50,695 bases of DNA from Olivibacter sitiensis DSM 17696 (lineage in GTDB: Bacteria > Bacteroidota > Bacteroidia > Sphingobacteriales > Sphingobacteriaceae), in assembly GCF_000427965.1 (NCBI RefSeq), contig NZ_ATZA01000043.1, positions 1 through 50,695 of the forward strand, written 5' to 3'. Under the pieces are notes generated by a model. The model did no database searches. It had not been told where the DNA came from and saw only the letters and a list, made by a program, of their open reading frames with translations. Shown in pieces: positions 22,711-31,913 of the stretch. A program made the position numbers and the translations under genes. Position 1 is the first letter of the stretch, and every line of letters begins with the position of its first letter.

Positions 22711-24867
22711 TCACTCATCTATTCCTTCCAAGGCAAAGAGGAAAGCATAGTTGAGGGCGATATCCTTCAGGTAATCGAACCTGCCCGAAGCGCCTCCGTG
22801 CCCATAGTCCATATCCGTTTTCAGGAGCAGCACATTATTGTCCGTTTTCATGGCGCGAAGCTTGGCCACCCATTTGGCCGGCTCGAAATACTGCACCTGG
22901 CTATCGTGCAGGCCCGTGGTGACCAAGATATTCGGATAGTCCTTGGCCTCCACGTTCTCATAAGGCGAATAGCTCTTCATGTACTCATAGGCAGCCTTGT
23001 CGTTGGGATTGCCCCATTCATCGTATTCATTGGTAGTGAGTGGGATGCTTTCGTCCAGCATGGTATTGACCACGTCCACAAAGGGTACCTGCGCGATCAC
23101 ACCATGCCAGAGGCTCGGCTCCATATTGACCACGGCGCCCATCAAGAGGCCGCCCGCACTGCCGCCCTGGGCGTATAGGTGCCCTTGGGCCGCATATTTT
23201 TCCGCTATAAGGTACTTGCCGCAGTCGATAAAGTCCTGAAAGGTGTTCTTTTTCTTCATCAGCTTGCCATCCTCGTACCATTGCCTGCCCATCTCCTGCC
23301 CGCCACGTATGTGGGCTATAGCATACACAAAGCCCCTGTTGAGCAAGCTGAGGCGCGTGCTGCTGAAAGCGGCATCCATAGACGCGCCATAAGAACCATA
23401 GCCGTATAGCAACAGCGGCGCTGAGCCGTCCTTCTTGAACCCCTTCTTCTTATAGACCAAAGATATGGGCACCTTGGTGCCGTCCGTGGCCGTAGCATAC
23501 AGCCGTTCGGTCACATAGTCCGTAGGCTCGTAACCGCCCAATACCTCCTGTTGCTTCTTCAGCTCCTTTTTATGGGTAGACATATCATAGTCGTAGGTAG
23601 AAGACGGCGTGGTAAGCGAAGTGTAGTTGTAACGCAGGGTTTTGGTATCATACTCCGGATTGGCGCTGGCATAGGCATCGTAGGCAGGCTCGCCAAACTC
23701 GAGGTAATGCGCCTCGCCCGATTGGAGGTTTCGCACGTTGAGCTGGGTGAGGCCATTCTTACGTTCGGACACCACTAAGAAATCCCTAAATTCCTCCACG
23801 CCCTCCAGAAGCACGTCTTGCCTATGGGGGATCACTTCCTTCCAGTGTGCCAGCTCCGTTTTGTCCAGAGGGCACTCCATCAATTTGAAATTGAGTGCAT
23901 CCTTGTTGGTGACGATCAAAAACTTATCGTCCAGGGCCGTTACATCGTACAGCACATCCTTCATCCGTGGTTGAAACACCACAAATTCGCCATCGGGACG
24001 ATCGGCGTCCAGGAATCGGGCCTCGGAAGAGGTCGTAGCTCCCGAATAGATGAAGATAAACCTGCCCGACTTGGAACGTCCCACGCCAATGTAATTGGTG
24101 TTGTCCTTTTCTACATAGACCTCCCTGTCGCTGCCACTGCCATCGCCCAGTTGGTGCTTCATGATCTTTTCGGTAAGCAGGGTCTCTGCGTTGTTCTTGG
24201 TATAGAAAAAGGTCTTGTTGTCATTGGCCCAGGCTACGCCGCCCGTGGTGCCGGGAATGGTTTCGCTAAGCAGCTCGCCCGTCTCCAGGTTTTTTATATG
24301 GATGGTGTATTGCCTGCGCGACACGGTATCTACGCCGTAGCTCATCCATTTGTTGTCCGGACTGATGCTGAAGCCCGTAGCCGCATAGTAGGGGTGGCCT
24401 TCCGCCAACTGATCTACGTCCAGCAGGATTTCCTCAGCCGCTTCGAGGCTGCCTTTCTTCCTGCAGAACTTGTAGTACTGCTTGCCATCTTCCGTACGCG
24501 AATAATAGTAATAGCCATTCTTGAAATAGGGCACGGACTCGTCCTGCTCCTTGATCCTCGCCTTGAGCTCGGAAAACAAGCTTTCCTGAAAAGGCTTTGT
24601 AGCGGCCATCATGGTATCCAGGTAGGCATTTTCGGCATTCAGGTAGGCCACTACCCGGTCGCTATTGGGTCCTTTCTTGAAATAGTCTATCATCCAATAG
24701 TAGGGGTCTGCCACCGTATCGCCGTGTATGGTACGCTCATGGGATAGCTGTTCTGCCTTTGGCGCTTCCACCTGGGGCCAAACATAGGGCTTGGTCTCTT
24801 TTTTGGAATCCTGGCCGCAGCCTGCCAGCAAAGGGAGTATGATCATGATTGGGGCTGTTTTGTTCAT
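22711..24867 (-). CDS. S9-family prolyl oligopeptidase (oligopeptidase B-like) lipoprotein
   Basis: 718 residues. The start MNKTAPIMIILPLLAGCGQD gives a lipobox (LLAGC, Cys 17), so it is probably anchored in the periplasm or outer membrane. Residues 40-420 are the beta-propeller and the last 280 the alpha/beta-hydrolase domain, with S570 in GGSAGG, D655 in GLHDSQV and H690 in YGHGG. It cleaves short peptides after Pro or basic residues; the substrate preference (Pro versus Arg/Lys) is not certain, but the N-terminal layout fits oligopeptidase B-like enzymes. A 14-codon remnant of a second copy lies at 21856. Single gene, no operon partner. Confidence 0.93.
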   Translation of the reverse strand: MNKTAPIMIILPLLAGCGQDSKKETKPYVWPQVEAPKAEQLSHERTIHGDTVADPYYWMIDYFKKGPNSDRVVAYLNAENAYLDTMMAATKPFQESLFSELKARIKEQDESVPYFKNGYYYYSRTEDGKQYYKFCRKKGSLEAAEEILLDVDQLAEGHPYYAATGFSISPDNKWMSYGVDTVSRRQYTIHIKNLETGELLSETIPGTTGGVAWANDNKTFFYTKNNAETLLTEKIMKHQLGDGSGSDREVYVEKDNTNYIGVGRSKSGRFIFIYSGATTSSEARFLDADRPDGEFVVFQPRMKDVLYDVTALDDKFLIVTNKDALNFKLMECPLDKTELAHWKEVIPHRQDVLLEGVEEFRDFLVVSERKNGLTQLNVRNLQSGEAHYLEFGEPAYDAYASANPEYDTKTLRYNYTSLTTPSSTYDYDMSTHKKELKKQQEVLGGYEPTDYVTERLYATATDGTKVPISLVYKKKGFKKDGSAPLLLYGYGSYGASMDAAFSSTRLSLLNRGFVYAIAHIRGGQEMGRQWYEDGKLMKKKNTFQDFIDCGKYLIAEKYAAQGHLYAQGGSAGGLLMGAVVNMEPSLWHGVIAQVPFVDVVNTMLDESIPLTTNEYDEWGNPNDKAAYEYMKSYSPYENVEAKDYPNILVTTGLHDSQVQYFEPAKWVAKLRAMKTDNNVLLLKTDMDYGHGGASGRFDYLKDIALNYAFLFALEGIDE

Positions 24868-24925
24868 GCTAAAAAACTGAAACCCAAAAATAGCAATTTA
24901 AATGGATATAATTGCCATGAGGTAG

Positions 24926-25093
24926 ACTGGCGCAAGCTTAGGGGAAGGCCACCTGCGGATAGGCTAGCTTGTGCCACTAAATATTGGCAAGCTTGAAGCT
25001 TGCCTTGTCTGGGAAGCTTCAAGCTTCTTCTTATCTTTAGGCCCAAGTTAGGCCATTGCCGTTCCCCTCGCTCAAACTTGGGCCAGTATCCAG
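24926..25093. repeat. MITE-like element, copy 1
   Basis: About 167 bp with imperfect terminal inverted repeats (ACTGGCnCAAGnTT) and internal palindromes GGCAAGCTT-G-AAGCTTGCC. It matches 26052-26218 and 26762-26925 closely and carries no open frame. Confidence 0.85.
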
Positions 25094-25155
25094 TAATTTG
25101 CATATAAAAAGCAATTTACCTAAGTTTGTAATGTGCTGGTTAACAAACTGAAAAT

Positions 25156-25398
25156 ATGACTACAATAACAGCCACTATATCGAATCAAAAGGACGTAAAG
25201 ATACTTGAGGAAATCTTGGATCGCTTTGGCATCGATTATATTATTGAAGATTCTGTGCCCGTCTCTCATCAGCTAACACCGTCCGGACAAAGTGAACATA
25301 ATGGCCCTTTGGCTACCCTATCGAAGCAAGAGCTAGACATAAGGTTGCGACCCGCTTTTGAAGAAATAAAGACCAGAAGGTCTAACACTGCTGACTAA
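25156..25398 (+). CDS. Putative antitoxin partner of the zeta-type toxin
   Basis: 80 residues, ATG at 25156. The N-terminal strand-helix MTTITATISNQKDVKILEEI is followed by a charged, flexible C-terminus (ELDIRLRPAFEEIKTRRSNTAD). No named antitoxin family is recognised. It ends 2 bp before the zeta-type kinase gene, the position of an antitoxin. Small N-terminal HTH or ribbon-helix-helix features are not clear, so this is inferred from position. Confidence 0.6.
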   Translation: MTTITATISNQKDVKILEEILDRFGIDYIIEDSVPVSHQLTPSGQSEHNGPLATLSKQELDIRLRPAFEEIKTRRSNTAD

Positions 25399-25400
25399 TT

Positions 25401-26006
25401 TTGAAACCGAAGAACTTTACGCTTGTCGCAGGTCCAAATGGGGCAGGGAAAAGCAGCTTATCTAATTATCTTTCCCGTCCTAACGCCATTATCTTTGATC
25501 CAGATAAAGAATTCAAGAAATTGGAAGAGCAAATGCCCGATCTTCCTGATGAAAATCTGTATCATGCTTTGGATTATACCTTAGATAATTTCATAAACAA
25601 AGCTTTGGGAGAGCGCTTAGATTTTACTATCGAAAGCAATTTAAGAGACAATAAAATTCTTGAAACGGTAAACAAATTCAAGGAACATGAGTACGTCACT
25701 TCCCTCATCTTTATTGCTCTTGGCAGTATAGAAGAATCTCAAAAACGTGTAACCCAACGCATAAAGGAGCAGGGACATGCCGTAGATAGCTTTAGTATTG
25801 CATATAACTTTGAGTATAGTAAAAAAACTCTTTTCTCCATCATTGATCAGTTTGATTTTGTGTTGGTTCTAGAGTCAATTCAAGATGCCGTCAATCCCCT
25901 TCTTCGTTTACTGAACAAAAAGATAGTATTGGAAAGACCGGCTACAAAATGGGGCAAGATATTACAACAGGAGCTTAAGGCCTCTCTTCTAAAGCGAGAT
26001 AGTTAG
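25401..26006 (+). CDS. Zeta-toxin-like P-loop kinase
   Basis: 201 residues with a probable TTG start at 25401, since no ATG precedes the P-loop. Walker A is GPNGAGKSS (11-19). IIFDPDKE and FTIESNL are the zeta/NTP-binding segments typical of PF06414-like toxins (D and E for base and sugar contacts), and IEESQKRVTQRIKEQGHAV is the lid/R region. Zeta toxins phosphorylate UDP-GlcNAc and block cell-wall synthesis; for this branch the substrate is not established. The 80-residue gene just upstream is the likely antidote. The pair lies between two MITE-like elements. Confidence 0.8.
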   Translation: MKPKNFTLVAGPNGAGKSSLSNYLSRPNAIIFDPDKEFKKLEEQMPDLPDENLYHALDYTLDNFINKALGERLDFTIESNLRDNKILETVNKFKEHEYVTSLIFIALGSIEESQKRVTQRIKEQGHAVDSFSIAYNFEYSKKTLFSIIDQFDFVLVLESIQDAVNPLLRLLNKKIVLERPATKWGKILQQELKASLLKRDS

Positions 26007-26051
26007 CGTATTTCCGGGCATGGTAAGTTTTCGATGTCATGTATCCACGGA

Positions 26052-26218
26052 ACTGGCGCAAGCTTAGAGGAACGCCACGCGCGGATAGGCTAGCTTGTAC
26101 CACTAAATATTGGCAAGCTTGCAGCTTGCCTATCTGGGAAGCTTCAAGCTTCTTCTTATCTTTAGGCCCAAGTTAGGCCTTCGCAGTTCCCCTCGCTCAA
26201 ACTTGAGCCAGTATCCAG
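26052..26218. repeat. MITE-like element, copy 2
   Basis: The same 167-bp unit as at 24926-25093, with terminal words ACTGGCGCAAGCTT and AAACTTGAGCCAGT. It follows the zeta-toxin gene within 50 bp. Confidence 0.85.
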
Positions 26219-26242
26219 AACAACTCGGTGCGCTCACGCCTT

Positions 26243-26611
26243 TTAATCCTTAATAAAAACGCCCGTGGCCTGTCCACCGTCAGAAAGAGTCAACCGGTTT
26301 CCAGAGATGGTACCTGTCAAATTGCTGGGTATGCCCGCTATCGTACCGGATATGTACACGGTAGCACCCTCTACCCGATAAGTTGCCTCAAAATCTATCG
26401 GAATGTTACTCAACACCATCTCTATTACTACATTGTTATTGTCCACAAAGCGGTACCTTTCATAGTCTGTAGTGTTGATGGTACGCGTCCAACTGGTGCC
26501 AACCAAGGAGATCGTGCCCGTTTCTTCCTCGGATGATTTTTTACATGCGGCAAAGCTTACCGTCATCCATACCAATACGACCAGGCTTTTGCTAATCAAT
26601 GAATTTTTCAT
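26243..26611 (-). CDS. Small lipoprotein of unknown function
   Basis: 122 residues from MKNSLISKSL at 26611. A signal peptide with lipobox SFAAC (Cys about 23) is followed by a beta-rich domain (SWTRTINTTDYERYRFVDNNNVVIEM, ATYRVEGATVYISGTI, NRLTLSDGG). This resembles small lipocalin-like or DUF4488-type proteins that fold as a beta-barrel in Bacteroidota lipoproteins, but I cannot name the family. It stands alone between two MITE-like elements. Confidence 0.7.
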   Translation of the reverse strand: MKNSLISKSLVVLVWMTVSFAACKKSSEEETGTISLVGTSWTRTINTTDYERYRFVDNNNVVIEMVLSNIPIDFEATYRVEGATVYISGTIAGIPSNLTGTISGNRLTLSDGGQATGVFIKD

Positions 26612-26761
26612 GCTGTTATAATTTGAGATTACTACCATTAGAACGTTAATGGACTAAAGATACGCTTGTATTGCTACCGCTTTTGAAAGAATGAGTGAAA
26701 GGCAAGTTTAGATGAGTGAAGGGCAATAGTTTTTGTATATAGGACCTCCCCCTCACCTGGA

Positions 26762-26925
26762 ACTGGCGCAAGCTTAGGGGAAGGCCACGTGCAGATAGGC
26801 TAGCTTGTGCCACTAAATATTGGCAAGCTTGCTGCTTGCCTTATCTGGGAAGCTTCAAGCTTCTTCTTATCTTTAGGCCCAAGTTAGGCCTTCGCAGTTC
26901 CCCTCGCTCAAACTTGAGCCAGTAT
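26762..26925. repeat. MITE-like element, copy 3
   Basis: The third copy of the 167-bp unit, with the same terminal inverted repeats; it lies at the left edge of the 156-bp tandem array. Confidence 0.85.
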
Positions 26926-26989
26926 TGAGACGGTATGGCGTGCTATATAGACTATCCCTAGTCTGCGGAATCGGATGGAGACTTGTTAC

Positions 26990-27647
26990 GACCTCCCCTC
27001 CCAGCGCTCAGTCCCAACACGCCCCCCTCGAAGAGGGGGATAGGTATGGCGTACTACCTTTGCAGGTCGCTATCCCCCTCTGGAGGGGGTAGGGGGAGGA
27101 ATTGAAGCATAAAAAAAATAATCAATAATCCTTGTTGCGTTTACTGCCTCCCCCTCCCAATGCTCTTATTCCATCGCACCCCCCTTGAAGAGGGGGACAG
27201 CATGGCGTGCTACCTTTGCAGGTCGCTATCCCCCTCTGGAGGGGGTAGGGGGAGGAATTGAAGCATAAAAAAAATAATCAATAATCCTTGTTGCGTTTAC
27301 TGCCTCCCCCTGCCTTTGCTCTTATTCCACCGCGCCCCCCTCGAAGAGGGGGACAGTATGGCGCACTACCTTTGCAGGTCTCTATCCCCTCTGGAGGGGG
27401 TAGGGGGAGGAATTGAAGCATAAAAAAACTAATAAATAATCCTTGTTGCGTTTACTGCCTCCCCCTCCCAATGCTCTTATTCCATCGCACCCCCCTTGAA
27501 GAGGGGGACAGCATGGCGTGCTACCTATCTACTGGCAATTCTTACTTGATATTTATGATTACTGCCTCCCCCTGCCAACGCTCGATCCACCGCGCCCCTC
27601 CCGTTTTGACGGGACAGGCTCTCCAGAGGGGGACAGTAAGCGTACTA
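26990..27647. repeat. Tandem array, unit about 156 bp, roughly 4.2 copies
   Basis: Units begin near 26990, 27146, 27302 and 27457 (a shortened unit), with a partial unit at 27564-27647. Each has a CCTCCCCCT edge, a CCCCCTCTGGAGGGGG palindrome and an A-rich end with AATCCTTGTTGCGTTTACTG. Several bases differ between units. It fills the gap after the 3' end of the TonB receptor gene. No gene lies inside. Confidence 0.9.
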
Positions 27648-30152
27648 CTAAAACTTGAGGTTCAGCCCCAGCAAGAAGTTGGTCCCGGCCTGCGGATAGT
27701 AGAAGTTGGACGTGTACACCGTGGGGTCGCCCTCAAATACGGAACTGTAAGTATAGCCATTGGGCTCATACTTCTCGTTGAAGAGGTTGTTGATCAGCAA
27801 ATTGATGCCAATGTTTTTCACTCCTCTGACCGAAAAGGCATAGCCCAAGCGCAGGTTGTTCACGAAGAAAGCGTCCAAGCTCCTGTCCTTGTCGGATGTA
27901 TTGTCCAGGTACTGGCGCGATACGTATTTGGAGATAAAGGCCACCTCGGCCTTTCCAAAAGGCCTATAGGCCAGCTCACTGCTCCCGACAAAACTAGGCG
28001 AGAGCGCAATGTTGGTGTTTTCAAAGTGGTTCTCCACCTGCCCCACTGGATCCCAATTCTCGTCATAGACGGTAATGTACTCATAGAAGTCTTTCACCTT
28101 GTTGCGGCTCCAGGCACCCGTCACCGCCCAGGAGAATTGGGCTATCGGCTGCCATTTGGCATCGGCCTCCAGTCCCACGCGGTAGCTATCGGGCACGTTC
28201 ATGCGCGTTTGTGCGCCCACATCGTTTACCTGCCCGGTGAGTATGAGCTGGTCGCGGTAGAACATGCCATAAGCATTGATGCCGGCATTGAATTGCCTTC
28301 TGCCCAGGCGGTAGCCCAGCTCTATATTTTGCAGGTGCTCTGCCTTGGGCCTGCTATCGGGTGTAGAGTTCTCGAAGTCATTGCGCACGGGCTCCTTATT
28401 GCCTATGGCATAGGAAGCATAGAGTTGCCCGGCATTTTCCAATTGATAGCTCACGCCAAATTTGGGATTGAAGAAGCTCATGTTGGCATCCTGCTGCACA
28501 TTGTTCAGGTTGCGATCATAGCCCAAAAAGGAATAGCCCACCCGGCGATACTGCAGGTCGGCAAAGAAAGATGCCGCGCCCATCCGCCATTCCCCTTTTC
28601 CAAAGACATTGAAATCCGTTTTCTTGGCATCGTTGAAATAATAGCGGTGCTTGGTGTCGAAGGAGCCGTCGGCATCAAAATCGTAGTGTTCGCCTTGGGC
28701 AAAAAGCGGATTGCGCGACCAAACGATATCGCCGTAGTGATCGCCCAGGTATTCGTTGTAGGCCCCGCCCAAGGTGAGGTTCAGCGCATCGGTAGCGCGG
28801 TACTCGGCCGAATAGGTGAGGCCATAGAAATGATTGTCCAGCCAGCGCTGCCGCACCAGGTCCGTCCTCGTAAAGGTGGTGTCGGGCAGTACCACATTGT
28901 CTAAATCATAAGATCCATAGGATTCCCCTGGTCTGTACTCCTCATAATAGCCACGCCCGCGCGTATAGTGCAAGGCCGCATTCAGCACCAACCTGTCTAC
29001 GCTGTTATTGGAGAATAGCAATTGATAATGGTCTTGTTGGTAGTTGTCGTTCTGGTCCTTGTACAGGAAAGAGTTGTAGGTACGCGGATTGGCGTTACGT
29101 ATATTGTCGGCATCGCGCCCTTCGAGCCAGTTGTCCGCGATATAACCTTCCACATCTTGGGCCGTGCCAAAGAGCTTTTCCTCTGGAATGCCGTTCCATG
29201 CCTGGTAGGTTTTTTCCTTGCCCGAGAAGACGTTGGCACGCAGCAAGCTGTTCTTGCCATACCATGCACCACTGAGGTAAAAGGACTTGAGGTCGGATGC
29301 TCCCCGATCTATAAAGCCATCCGAGCTGATGCGGGAGAGACGACCATCGAAGGTAAATTTATCGTTGATGAGCCCCGTACCGATGCGCACGGTATTCTTC
29401 CAGGTGTTGAAAGAGCCAAAGGTATTGTCCAGCTCGGCATAAGCCGTATCGATGCGGCTATTGGTCTGCACATTGATACTGGCGCCAAAGGCTCCTGCTC
29501 CATTGGTAGAGGTGCCCACACCGCGCTGTATCTGTATATTGTCTACCGAGGAAGCAAAGTCGGGCATATTCACCCAAAAGGTTCCCATGCTCTCCGAGTC
29601 ATTGTAGGGAATGCCGTTGATGGTAACGTTGACCCGCGTGGGATCGCTACCACGTATGCGGATGCCCGTATAGCCTACTCCTGCCCCTGCATCCGAGTAG
29701 GTCACCACGGCGGGGGTCTGGTCTAGGAGGTAGGGCAGGTCTTGCCCCAGGTTGTTCTTGGCCAGGTCCTCTTTATTGAGGTTCTTAAACGTAGTGGCCG
29801 AGTTTTGATTGGCCCGGGTGGCGCTTACGACCACCTCATCGGCCAGAAAGGGCCTGCGCTTCAGCGCAATCAATACCTCCTTGTTGGCGTCGATGGTCAA
29901 CTCTTGCTGCACGGCCTGATAGCCCACATAGCTTACCCTGAGCAAATAGCTTCCTCCCTTCAATTGCCGAAAGGTGGCTTGCCCTTGCCTATCTGCCTGC
30001 ACGCCCGACGCGGCAGCGCCCAGGTATACGGAGGCCCCGGAGAGGGCTACCTTGGTTTCTTCATCCACCACTTTCACGGTGAGCGCATGTTGCGCCCATA
30101 GGACAAATGGGCAAAACAATACCCAAATGCTCAAAACGATTTTCCTGTTCAC
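27648..30152 (-). CDS. TonB-dependent receptor under TPP riboswitch control
   Basis: 834 residues, GTG start at 30152. A signal peptide ends in LWAQ (about residue 20). A carboxypeptidase-regulatory-like domain (about 23-105, LTVKVVDEETKVALSGASVYL) precedes the plug (about 115-235, FLADEVVVSATR, TGIRIRGSDPTRVNVTINGIPYND) and a 22-strand-type barrel that ends in an aromatic residue (LGLNLKF). The mRNA leader holds a TPP riboswitch, so the cargo is probably thiamine or a precursor, which passes the outer membrane with TonB energy. No other thiamine gene is in the window. Confidence 0.95.
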   Translation of the reverse strand: MNRKIVLSIWVLFCPFVLWAQHALTVKVVDEETKVALSGASVYLGAAASGVQADRQGQATFRQLKGGSYLLRVSYVGYQAVQQELTIDANKEVLIALKRRPFLADEVVVSATRANQNSATTFKNLNKEDLAKNNLGQDLPYLLDQTPAVVTYSDAGAGVGYTGIRIRGSDPTRVNVTINGIPYNDSESMGTFWVNMPDFASSVDNIQIQRGVGTSTNGAGAFGASINVQTNSRIDTAYAELDNTFGSFNTWKNTVRIGTGLINDKFTFDGRLSRISSDGFIDRGASDLKSFYLSGAWYGKNSLLRANVFSGKEKTYQAWNGIPEEKLFGTAQDVEGYIADNWLEGRDADNIRNANPRTYNSFLYKDQNDNYQQDHYQLLFSNNSVDRLVLNAALHYTRGRGYYEEYRPGESYGSYDLDNVVLPDTTFTRTDLVRQRWLDNHFYGLTYSAEYRATDALNLTLGGAYNEYLGDHYGDIVWSRNPLFAQGEHYDFDADGSFDTKHRYYFNDAKKTDFNVFGKGEWRMGAASFFADLQYRRVGYSFLGYDRNLNNVQQDANMSFFNPKFGVSYQLENAGQLYASYAIGNKEPVRNDFENSTPDSRPKAEHLQNIELGYRLGRRQFNAGINAYGMFYRDQLILTGQVNDVGAQTRMNVPDSYRVGLEADAKWQPIAQFSWAVTGAWSRNKVKDFYEYITVYDENWDPVGQVENHFENTNIALSPSFVGSSELAYRPFGKAEVAFISKYVSRQYLDNTSDKDRSLDAFFVNNLRLGYAFSVRGVKNIGINLLINNLFNEKYEPNGYTYSSVFEGDPTVYTSNFYYPQAGTNFLLGLNLKF

Positions 30153-30239
30153 AATACCTTTGTTTTTACACGTTAAACAAAGACGATTGCAGGGGTAGCA
30201 AAAGCCAAATTAACTTACTGTTTACTGTATTTTTTTGTC

Positions 30240-30378
30240 CGCTAGTGCGGCACTCCCTCCCTACGCCGGCATTACCCGGATCAGGTGTTCGAAAGCGAAA
30301 TCATCCGCTCTCGATGGGTATAATCTCAGCCTTGATTTGTGTCGATCCATTGCTGGACAAACAAGGCACCCCTATTGC
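30240..30378 (-). promoter_or_regulatory. TPP (THI-box) riboswitch
   Basis: On the minus strand GGGGTGCC (30365-30372) is followed by P2/P3 pairing GCCTTG with CAAGGC and TTTGT with ACAAA. Then come CTGAGA (30324-30329), ACCC, and the signature CCTGATCCGGGTAATGCCGG with CGTAGGGA (about 30258-30287). These are the conserved TPP-binding elements. A CCGC/GCGG hairpin follows. TPP binding should switch off the receptor gene. Confidence 0.93.
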
Positions 30379-30387
30379 GATGTGCGG

Positions 30388-30395
30388 CAAATGTA
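30388..30395 (-). promoter_or_regulatory. TAnnTTTG -7 box of the riboswitch-receptor transcript
   Basis: TACATTTG on the minus strand, about 15 bp before the start of the riboswitch. Confidence 0.5.
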
Positions 30396-30486
30396 ACAAC
30401 AATTTGCCTATTAACCTAATGGTTCTTTCCCGTTGGGTGGGCAATAATTCACTCTTGCTCGCGAATGGTAAGCCTTTGCATCTTAA

Positions 30487-30555
30487 AAAATGGCACGCAA
30501 AGACGCAGAGACGCAAAGTACCTTTCTCTGCGCCTCCGCGGCTTTGCGAGAAATA
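30487..30555. repeat. CGCAAAGACGCAGAG-type interspersed repeat
   Basis: Tandem GCAAAGACGCAGAGACGCAA followed by an inverted counterpart CTCTGCGCCTCCGCGGCTTT. Such words are scattered in many Bacteroidota genomes. Confidence 0.55.
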
Positions 30556-30603
30556 AAAAAAATGGGAATATGTTGTACACCCCTTCCCATTGGGTGCAAA
30601 CAG

Positions 30604-31906
30604 TTACCTTACCAAAGCCCTTCTATAAACCGCAAGGCAACGCTCGCGCGATTCCTTGAGGTCCACTATGGGTCCTAGATATGCCGAAGTGCCGTACTCG
30701 GGCAACCCACTTGCGGATATATATTTCGTCGGGATCGAACTTCTTTGCCTGTGCCAGCGGATTGAAAATACGGAAATAGGGCGCGGCATCACAACCGCAA
30801 CCCGCGGCCCATTGCCAACCTCCATTATTGGAGGCAAAATCATAGTCCAGCAGCTTCTCGGCAAACCAGCCCTCGCCCCATCGCCAGTCTATCAAAAGGT
30901 TCTTGGTCAAGAAGGAAGCCGTGATCATCCGCACACGATTGTGCATAAAGCCCGTCTCGGCCAATTCGCGCATGCCGGCATCTACCAGGGGGAAGCCCGT
31001 TTTACCCGCCTTCCAACATGCAAACTCCGATTCCTTGTTGCGCCAAGCTATGGCATCGTACTCCTCCTTGAATGACCTGTTTTCCCCTACCTGAGCGAAG
31101 CATTGCAAGATCATCTGATAAAATTCGCGCCATACCAGCTCTTTGAGGTACACCGCACTGTGCTGCTGTGCATAGCTTGCCAGGCGTCGGATGCTAATGG
31201 TGCCAAAGCGCAAGTGGACGCCCAGTCGCGAGGTACCCTGTTCCAAAAAAGGGAAATCACGGTTTTTTTCATATTCCCGAACGGTTTTTGCGGGAATGGC
31301 ATAGGGAGGCAGGGCAAGGGTGGTCTCTCGGAAGCCAATATCGTTCAGAGCGGGTAGGGTCGCTTCCCATTGCAACAACTGCTTGGCATAGCGCTCGTTT
31401 GGATAGGCCTGCAGGTAAAAAGGACTTAAACTGGCCATCCATTTACGGTAATAGGGGGTGAACACGGTGTAGCAACTGCCATCATCCTTATGCACCTCCT
31501 CCCCATCAAAGATCACTTGATCCTTGAAAGCATGAAAGCCGATGCCTTGCCGACGGGCCATATGGGCAATTTTCTCGTCCCTTTTCAAGGCATAGGGCTC
31601 ATAGTCGCGATTGGTGAAGATATGCTTGACCTCGTATGCCTGCATCAAGGTTTCAAAGACCTCTTCGGGCTTTCCCCTCTTTACCAGAAGGCTGCTGCCG
31701 AAAGACCGAAGCTCCGCCTGCAGCCTAGCCAATGCCTTGTAGATAAAGGACACACGGGCATCGCTTTTGTCGTGCAGCTCATCTAGGATGTAAGTATCGA
31801 AAACAAAAACAGGCAGTACGGGCAGTCCAGCACGCAGGGCATGGTACAGTCCAGCATTGTCGCTGAACCGGAGATCCCGGCGAAACCAAAAGATAGTCAG
31901 CGGCAT
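30604..31906 (-). pseudogene. phrB: Deoxyribodipyrimidine photolyase, frameshifted near the 3' end
   Basis: From MPLTIFWFRRDLRFSDN at 31906 (an ATG 6 bp earlier also fits) the protein has the photolyase N-terminal alpha/beta domain, then the FAD domain: TSRLGVHLRFGTIS, KELVWREFYQMIL, GFPLVDAGMRELAETGFMHNRVRM and FASNNGGWQWAAGCGCDAAPYFRIFNP. Such enzymes repair UV-induced pyrimidine dimers using blue light. The sequence then reads KWVARVRHFG instead of the family's KWVPEYGTSAY. Removing one T (at 30704-30705) restores PEYGTSAYLGPIVDLKESRE to a stop at 30604. As written the protein ends at 30623 with about 27 wrong residues. All FAD contacts precede the shift, so the enzyme may still work; an assembly error is possible. 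Confidence 0.88.
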
Positions 31907-31913
31907 GGTCATG

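Noticed and set aside
23818-24747. 309-codon frame opposite the S9 peptidase
   Set aside because: A shadow of the peptidase gene without a signal or domain.
26990-27647. Tandem repeats considered as CRISPR
   Set aside because: Units are about 156 bp and contiguous with no unique spacers; no cas genes are present.
27471-28904. Long open frame (477 codons) on the + strand
   Set aside because: It is antisense to the TonB receptor gene, has no recognisable domain, and arises from codon bias of the real gene.
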